12,649 bases of DNA. Origin: DUEL01 sp964580565 (GTDB lineage Bacteria > Chloroflexota > Anaerolineae > B4-G1 > DUEL01). The position numbers and the translations under genes are program-made. Numbering within the stretch: the first letter of the stretch is position 1; each line of letters starts with the position of its first letter. Positions 9,062-12,649 of the stretch are shown here, one piece after another. The notes below the pieces were generated by a model. It was not told where the DNA came from, did not search any database, and worked only from the letters and a program-made list of their open reading frames with translations. The stretch lies in assembly GCA_964580565.1 (NCBI GenBank), contig CAZOLN010000081.1:1-12649 (forward strand). The letters run 5' to 3'.

Positions 9062-9122
9062 AAAAAAGACCGGACCCGATGCCACCCTTCGTGGGCGGAA
9101 GGCCCGGCCTTGGCACTGGTCT
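9062..9122 (-). terminator. Three-helix RNA element ending in U6: candidate attenuator in the kinase leader, or 3' end of a small RNA
   Basis: On the minus strand the following helices form. An outer stem pairs 9118-9122 with 9067-9071 (AGACC/GGTCT) and continues as 9111-9115 with 9080-9084 (TGCCA/TGGCA). An inner hairpin pairs 9106-9111 with 9099-9104 (AAGGCC/GGCCTT, shared base at 9111). A second inner hairpin has CCC 9095-9093 and GGG 9087-9085 around a five-base ACGAA loop. The structure runs straight into six T at 9067-9062, as in an intrinsic terminator. It lies downstream of the minus-strand promoter and upstream of the kinase ATG, with no other gene to terminate. It is therefore either a leader attenuator or riboswitch expression platform, or the end of a roughly 105-nt independent RNA. 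The pairings are visible; the function is inferred, and I do not recognise a known family. Confidence 0.5.
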
Positions 9123-9173
9123 GAGTTCGCCTACGGCGCGCAAGCCCCTCCCAGAAGCATGACCCGTGTGATT

Positions 9174-9201
9174 ATTGTAGCACGTTTTTCCCTTGAGGCA
9201 A
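9174..9201 (-). promoter_or_regulatory. Extended -10 promoter for the MEDS kinase or a small RNA
   Basis: Read on the minus strand, TTGCCT (9201-9196) precedes an extended -10 TGcTACAAT (TACAAT at 9179-9174) with a 16-base spacer. The expected start is near 9167, which gives the kinase a leader of about 150 bases. A nine-codon open frame (MLLGGACAP, 9160-9131) begins almost at the predicted 5' end and stops nine bases before the folded element. It has no RBS. Confidence 0.45.
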
Positions 9202-9318
9202 TCGTTGCCGCTGCCCTATGGCTGCACTCCGGCCACCTGACACTTTTGGAAGGAGCCCAACCTGCGGAAGGCTGGCAAGCCGTCGGGTAGCCAGGGCTGC
9301 GCTAACTATCAGGCCTCC

Positions 9319-9347
9319 TTGACAAAACGGGCAAGTTGGTCTATAGT
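9319..9347 (+). promoter_or_regulatory. Strong sigma70-type promoter for the lytic transglycosylase
   Basis: A perfect TTGACA (9319-9324), a 17-base spacer and TATAGT (9342-9347) predict transcription starting near 9354, about 54 bases before the transglycosylase ATG. This is the best promoter match in the window. It probably also drives the HutI-like gene, which follows with only 31 bases between. Confidence 0.7.
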
Positions 9348-9407
9348 GTGACCGTCCCACCCGACGCGAAGCAAAATCAAGGGTTCAGGAGGAGAAGGAA
9401 ACTGCTC

Positions 9408-10244
9408 ATGCACAAGGTAGCGTGGGGATGCATTGTCGCGGCAGCGATTGCGGCGGCGCTGCTTTTCCCCGTACAACCCGCGGCTGCACGGCAGCCGGCG
9501 CAGCCACCTGCTCCGCCTTCCCACCTTTCCCCATACTGGCCTGAGACCATCCAGCGATGGGAGCCCCTCATCCTGGAGGAGGCCCAACGGCGGGGCCTCG
9601 ACCCCGACCTGATCGCTGCAGTGATCTGGAAGGAATCCCACGGTTGGCCGTACCGCCGGGGGCCCGCGGGCGCCGTGGGGCTGATGATGGTGATGCCCAA
9701 GGAGGCCGGCTTCTCCTGGCGCCCCACGGCCGAGCAGCTGATGGTCCCGGAGACGAACATCTTCTGGGGGGCCAGAGCCCTCTCCATCATCATTCGGCAG
9801 TCGGGAGGGGACCTCTTCAACGCCCTCGCGGCCTACAACGGCGGCTGGGATCAGGTCCACCTCCGCGTCACCCGACGGTACGCCGAGGCCGTCCTCCTCG
9901 AATACGCCCGCGCTGTGGCCGCCCGGCACGGACTGCCACCCAACGGGTACTGGGTAGCGACGGTGGCTTCGCTGGACTCCCCCCAGGTACTGACCGTGCT
10001 CGGCCCGCAACGCGCGCTCAGCCGATACACCCGGCGGCCGGTGATGGCCGCGATCCCGGACGCCGTCACCCACGGCGAGCCCACGGCGATACCGTTCTGG
10101 CCGCCGGATGGGATCGATTTAGACGCCCGGGTAGGGATATGGATCTCGTTGGACGGCCGCCTCGTACGGCCGGTGGGCGAGGGGATAGAAGCGGAATCGA
10201 GCACGACGGGACTCCCTCTGATCGCTCCTGCGCCTATGTGGTAG
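9408..10244 (+). CDS. Secreted lytic transglycosylase, SLT family
   Basis: The 278-residue product should cleave the MurNAc-GlcNAc bond of peptidoglycan outside the cytoplasm. The first 27 residues form a signal peptide: a short basic start, a hydrophobic run (about 7-22) and a likely cut after PAAA. A short Pro/Ala/Gln-rich linker follows. The SLT domain covers about residues 45-165: the catalytic glutamate is Glu76 in IWKESHG, followed by GAVGLMMVMP (the family usually has GLMQVMP) and AAYNGG (141-146). The C-terminal stretch of roughly 110 residues has no recognisable repeat or cell-wall-binding motif. ATG 9408 is preceded by AGGAGG (9387-9392) and AAGGAA (9396-9401 region) and follows the TTGACA promoter; a further upstream ATG at 9336 lies within the promoter. 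The specific SLT subfamily is not assigned. Confidence 0.88.
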   Translation: MHKVAWGCIVAAAIAAALLFPVQPAAARQPAQPPAPPSHLSPYWPETIQRWEPLILEEAQRRGLDPDLIAAVIWKESHGWPYRRGPAGAVGLMMVMPKEAGFSWRPTAEQLMVPETNIFWGARALSIIIRQSGGDLFNALAAYNGGWDQVHLRVTRRYAEAVLLEYARAVAARHGLPPNGYWVATVASLDSPQVLTVLGPQRALSRYTRRPVMAAIPDAVTHGEPTAIPFWPPDGIDLDARVGIWISLDGRLVRPVGEGIEAESSTTGLPLIAPAPMW

Positions 10245-10275
10245 GCCGCCCCCACCACGCGGGAGGGGCTGAAAA

Positions 10276-11556
10276 TTGAAGGCCGATCTCCTCATCCACT
10301 CCGCCGCGCAACTGTGCGTGGTACCCCCCCACGACGGAGGGCCGCAGCGGGGCTCCCGGCTGGGGGACCTGGGGATCATTGAGGACGGAGCGGTCGCCTG
10401 CGCGGGCGGTCGCATCGTCGCCGTCGGCCCCACCGAGCGGCTCCGCGCCGACTGGTGGGCCCCCGTCGAGATCGACGCCTCCGGCAAGATGGTCTGCCCG
10501 GGCTTTGTGGACCCCCACACCCACGTCGTCTGGGCAGGGAGCCGAGCCGAGGAGTTCGCCGAGCGGATCCGAGAGGGAGCCCAACACGGGGTGGAGGTGG
10601 CGGACGAGGTCCGCGCCGTCGTCCAGGCGACCCGGGCCGCCCCCCTAGCGCAACTGGTGGCCGAAACCCGCTCCCGCCTCGACCGAATGCTGGCCCACGG
10701 CACCACCACCGTCGAAGTCAAGACCGGGTACGGCCTCTCGCTGGCCGAGGAACTGAAGATCCTCGAGGCGATCGCCATCCTGGAAGTGACCCATCCCCTC
10801 ACGTTGGTCCCCACCTTTCTGGGAGCTTACGTCGTCCCAGGGGAGTTCCTGGGGGACCCCGACGGGTACGTCGACCAGGTGATCGAGATGCTTCCGCTGA
10901 TCGCCTGCCCTGGAGGGGCCCACGAGGGGCCCTGCCTGACCCGGACCCTCAAGATCCCCTTCTGCGACGTACTCTGCGACGAAGGCGGGTTCACCGTGGA
11001 GCAGGCCCGCCGCGTCCTCGAACGGGCCCGCGGTCTGGGGATGGGGCTCAAGGTCCACGCCGACCGGTTCCAGGCCTGGGGCGGGGCTAGGCTGGCGACG
11101 GAGATGGGAGCGATCTCCGCCGACCACCTGGTCTCCATTCCCCCGGAAGACGTCGAACGCCTGGGAGCCTCCGATACGGTGGCGGTCCTCCTCCCGGCCA
11201 CCTCCTTCGGCCTGGGCCTCCACCGGTACGCGCCGGCACGGGCGATCCTGGAGGCGGGCGGGATCCTGGCCTTAGGCACCAACTGCAACGCCACCACCTC
11301 CTGGTGTGAGTCGATGCCGCTGGTGATCGCCCTGGCCTGCCGGTACCTCCATCTGACCCCCGAGGAGGCGTTGGTCGCCGCCACGCTGAACGGAGCCTTT
11401 GCGATCGGGATGGGAGGGGTGGTGGGGAGCCTCCAGGTGGGATGGGCAGCGGACATCCTCGTCCTCAACCTGCCCGACGTGCAACACCTGGGCTATCGGT
11501 TTGGGACCAACCCCGTCGACCAGGTGATCAAAGGGGGAAGGGTCGTCATCGGATAG
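10276..11556 (+). CDS. Imidazolonepropionase (HutI)-like amidohydrolase with altered active site
   Basis: The 426-residue protein is a full-length amidohydrolase-superfamily member closest to HutI, which opens the ring of imidazolonepropionate in histidine degradation. Retained features are the metal pair His81-x-His83 (DPHTHVVWAGSR), Arg90, KTGYGL (Tyr152), the metal-ligand His261 in KVHADR and His284 in SADHL. Several HutI hallmarks differ. FLGAH is FLGAY (Tyr185 for the substrate-binding His). HADEF is HADRF (Arg264 for Glu). The catalytic/metal-ligand Asp after the last strand (usually ALATD) is Asn336 (ALGTN). The glycine-rich AGGGI loop is not present. TTG at 10276 is the likely start, preceded by GGGAGGGG (10261-10268) at seven bases; the next residues align with the HutI N-terminus. 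hutH and hutU are not in the window. The family is confident; the substrate is not, so no hut symbol is assigned. Confidence 0.8.
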   Translation: MKADLLIHSAAQLCVVPPHDGGPQRGSRLGDLGIIEDGAVACAGGRIVAVGPTERLRADWWAPVEIDASGKMVCPGFVDPHTHVVWAGSRAEEFAERIREGAQHGVEVADEVRAVVQATRAAPLAQLVAETRSRLDRMLAHGTTTVEVKTGYGLSLAEELKILEAIAILEVTHPLTLVPTFLGAYVVPGEFLGDPDGYVDQVIEMLPLIACPGGAHEGPCLTRTLKIPFCDVLCDEGGFTVEQARRVLERARGLGMGLKVHADRFQAWGGARLATEMGAISADHLVSIPPEDVERLGASDTVAVLLPATSFGLGLHRYAPARAILEAGGILALGTNCNATTSWCESMPLVIALACRYLHLTPEEALVAATLNGAFAIGMGGVVGSLQVGWAADILVLNLPDVQHLGYRFGTNPVDQVIKGGRVVIG

Positions 11557-11559
11557 GGC

Positions 11560-11582
11560 CCTGCGGCCCCGACGGTCGCAGG
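11560..11582. terminator. Possible weak bidirectional terminator hairpin
   Basis: CCTGCG (11560-11565) and CGCAGG (11577-11582) pair around an 11-base loop in the 49-base space between convergent genes (HutI-like and S-component-like). No T-tract follows on either strand, so this is only a candidate. Confidence 0.25.
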
Positions 11583-11605
11583 CTTCCGACGACGCTGGCG
11601 GGCCA

Positions 11606-12418
11606 CTAGCCGGGAAGGGCGTCCCCTTCGAACTCGACCCGGAACCGCCGCTGGAACCGCTGGAGCGCCCGAAGCACCGGCGCGCCGAGGGCGACCATCA
11701 ACAGAAAGTTCCCCACCGCCCGGGCCGCATCCCACCCCAGCGAGGTCACAACGTAGAAAGCAGCGTACCGCTTGACCATCTCCCCCGGCTCCAGCCCGGG
11801 CTCCCATCCCCCCCCGGCGGCTCCGACCAGGTAGGGCCAGAAGTACAGGTTGAGGATCACCCCGTAGAGGAACCCCCAGAGCAAACCGAAGAGGGCCAGT
11901 GCGGGGATCTCCCACCTCTTACGTTTCGCCAGAAGGGGGAGCCACCCGGCGGTCAGGCCGACCCACCCGGCAGCGAGCATCTGGTAGGGCAACCACGGCC
12001 CCACGCCGCCCGTGACCATCGCCGAGACCAGCAGGGAGAGGGCACCGTACAGGAACCCGAACCGGGCTCCGAAGACGTAGCCGCTGAGGGTGATGAGAAA
12101 GAAGACAGGGGAGAACCCACCGGGGAGGGCGATGAGGCTCGTCTCCACCAGCCGGAGAGCAGCGTTGACGGAGAGCAGAACACCCATCGTAGCGACGGTG
12201 CGGGCGTTCATCCTCCCCGAGGTCAACTCCACCAACACGGCTACCAGGCACAGGGTGACCAGGACGGCGAGGACGGCCAACGCGCTCTCCAGATAGGCGC
12301 CGGCATCGCCCTGGGGTACCTGTCGGAGGAGGAACGGATAAGCGAAGGCCGCAACACCAATGAGGGAGGTCAACCAGAGGATCAATGCACCCCAGAGATC
12401 GGTCCGCCGTTTCGCCAT
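11606..12418 (-). CDS. Integral membrane protein, probable ECF transporter S component
   Basis: The 270-residue protein has about six or seven hydrophobic segments and little else. Its central part (GARFGFLYGALSLLVSAM then GGVGPWLPYQMLAAGWVG) resembles the conserved core of energy-coupling-factor substrate-binding subunits, which capture a vitamin or similar small molecule and hand it to a shared A-A'-T module. No ECF ATPase or T subunit is in the window, so a partner must be elsewhere if the assignment is right. The substrate is unknown. The start was set at ATG 12418 because a longer open frame continues into tRNA sequence, where its translation is the typical spurious product of an antisense tRNA reading. 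The RBS is weak. tRNA-Cys and tRNA-Gly lie upstream on the same strand, with a hairpin between. A different multi-pass family is possible. Confidence 0.6.
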   Translation of the reverse strand: MAKRRTDLWGALILWLTSLIGVAAFAYPFLLRQVPQGDAGAYLESALAVLAVLVTLCLVAVLVELTSGRMNARTVATMGVLLSVNAALRLVETSLIALPGGFSPVFFLITLSGYVFGARFGFLYGALSLLVSAMVTGGVGPWLPYQMLAAGWVGLTAGWLPLLAKRKRWEIPALALFGLLWGFLYGVILNLYFWPYLVGAAGGGWEPGLEPGEMVKRYAAFYVVTSLGWDAARAVGNFLLMVALGAPVLRALQRFQRRFRVEFEGDALPG

Positions 12419-12441
12419 AGGCCGTCGCAAGTGGAAATGGA

Positions 12442-12469
12442 ACAAGGGCCCCGATTGCGTGGCCCTTGT
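12442..12469 (-). terminator. Perfect 9-bp hairpin downstream of the tRNA pair
   Basis: ACAAGGGCC (12442-12450) and GGCCCTTGT (12461-12469) pair perfectly around ten bases. On the minus strand it lies after tRNA-Cys and 23 bases before the S-component-like start. The following minus-strand bases (TCCATTTCC) are only mildly T-rich, so it may be a weak terminator, an attenuator or a processing boundary. A separate T6 run occurs nearer the tRNA (about 12484-12479) but without a preceding hairpin apart from the tRNA. Confidence 0.45.
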
Positions 12470-12492
12470 CTCGCTCAGGAAAAAACCCCCAG

Positions 12493-12564
12493 AGGCGACG
12501 GCCGGACTCGAACCGGCGAATAAGGGTTTTGCAGACCCCTGCCTTACCCCTTGGCTACGTCGCC
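12493..12564 (-). tRNA. tRNA-Cys (anticodon GCA)
   Basis: This is a complete 72-base cloverleaf read on the minus strand. The acceptor stem pairs GGCGACG (12564-12558) with CGTCGCC (12500-12494), with U as discriminator (12493). The anticodon loop is CTGCAAA on a five-pair stem that includes one G-U pair. The T arm is GCCGG-TTCGAGT-CCGGC. CCA is not encoded, so it must be added after processing. The discriminator U73 is the expected identity element for cysteinyl-tRNA synthetase. It lies 12 bases downstream of tRNA-Gly and is probably co-transcribed with it. Confidence 0.96.
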
Positions 12565-12576
12565 ATTGCCATCCTG

Positions 12577-12649
<73 letters not shown>

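Larger units (their letters stand above)
9014..9407. other. 394-base divergent intergenic region
   Basis: The region separates the minus-strand MEDS kinase from the plus-strand lytic transglycosylase. It holds a minus-strand promoter (9174-9201), a minus-strand folded element with a U6 end (9062-9122), and a plus-strand promoter (9319-9347). A 94-codon plus-strand open frame at 9006-9290 crosses these signals, lacks a convincing RBS and resembles no family I know, so it was not called. Confidence 0.75.

Noticed and set aside
9062..9095. T-box-like string on the minus strand (AGGGTGGCATCGGG, close to the AGGGTGGNACCGCG core)
   Set aside because: The core has two mismatches, the downstream gene is a sensor kinase and not an aminoacyl-tRNA synthetase or amino-acid gene, no specifier stem I is visible, and the bases are better used in the local hairpins described.
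9006..9290. 94-codon open frame on the plus strand
   Set aside because: It overlaps the minus-strand kinase start, promoter and folded element, has no convincing RBS and no recognisable protein features.
9236..9313. Plus-strand foldable region (CCTGA/TCAGG outer pair, CTGGC/GCCAG inner hairpin) ahead of the transglycosylase, considered as a riboswitch
   Set aside because: It lies upstream of the strong TTGACA-N17-TATAGT promoter and so would not be in that transcript. The stems are short, partly compete for the same base, and do not match c-di-GMP, c-di-AMP or cobalamin riboswitch cores that I know.

Overview
The window reads as a GC-rich, gene-dense bacterial chromosome fragment, most likely from a Chloroflexota (Chloroflexi) bacterium and possibly a thermophilic lineage. 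This rests on protein style (large multi-GAF/PAS histidine kinases, a kinase with an N-terminal MEDS domain), on strong GC bias and on the abundance of palindromic intergenic repeats. It is an inference, not a phylogenetic result. Two runs of exactly 100 N (5342-5441, 7786-7885) are scaffolding placeholders, so the source is probably a draft or metagenome assembly. Both runs fall inside genes and artificially break their reading frames.

Layout, left to right. (1) 91-3405 (+): a large membrane sensor histidine kinase behind a clear sigma70-type promoter. (2) 3449-3520: a long palindromic repeat, then the housekeeping pair ychF (3542-4642, +) and rlmN (4697-5837, +, interrupted by a gap). (3) 5860-5892: a nested double palindrome between convergent rlmN and a soluble sensor kinase. 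(4) 9013-5914 (-): a MEDS-GAF-GAF-GAF-PAS histidine kinase, interrupted by the second gap. (5) 9014-9407: a divergent regulatory region with a promoter on each strand. On the minus strand it also holds a compact three-hairpin RNA ending in six U residues, between the kinase promoter and the kinase start. (6) 9408-10244 (+): a secreted lytic transglycosylase. It is followed 31 bases later by 10276-11556 (+), an imidazolonepropionase (HutI)-like amidohydrolase whose active site departs from HutI at several key positions. (7) 12418-11606 (-): an integral membrane protein resembling an ECF-transporter S component, preceded on the same strand by tRNA-Cys(GCA) and tRNA-Gly(GCC) at the right edge.

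How the genes relate: two orphan sensor kinases flank a translation-related pair (the YchF ATPase acts at the ribosome, RlmN methylates 23S rRNA and tRNA). Neither kinase has a response regulator in the window. No histidine-degradation partners (hutH, hutU) accompany the HutI-like gene, and no ECF A or T subunits accompany the S-component-like gene. I see no CRISPR array, transposase, phage gene or defence system. The items most worth a second look are the structured, terminator-bearing leader or small RNA upstream of the MEDS kinase, the altered HutI-like active site, and the two intergenic palindromic repeats.
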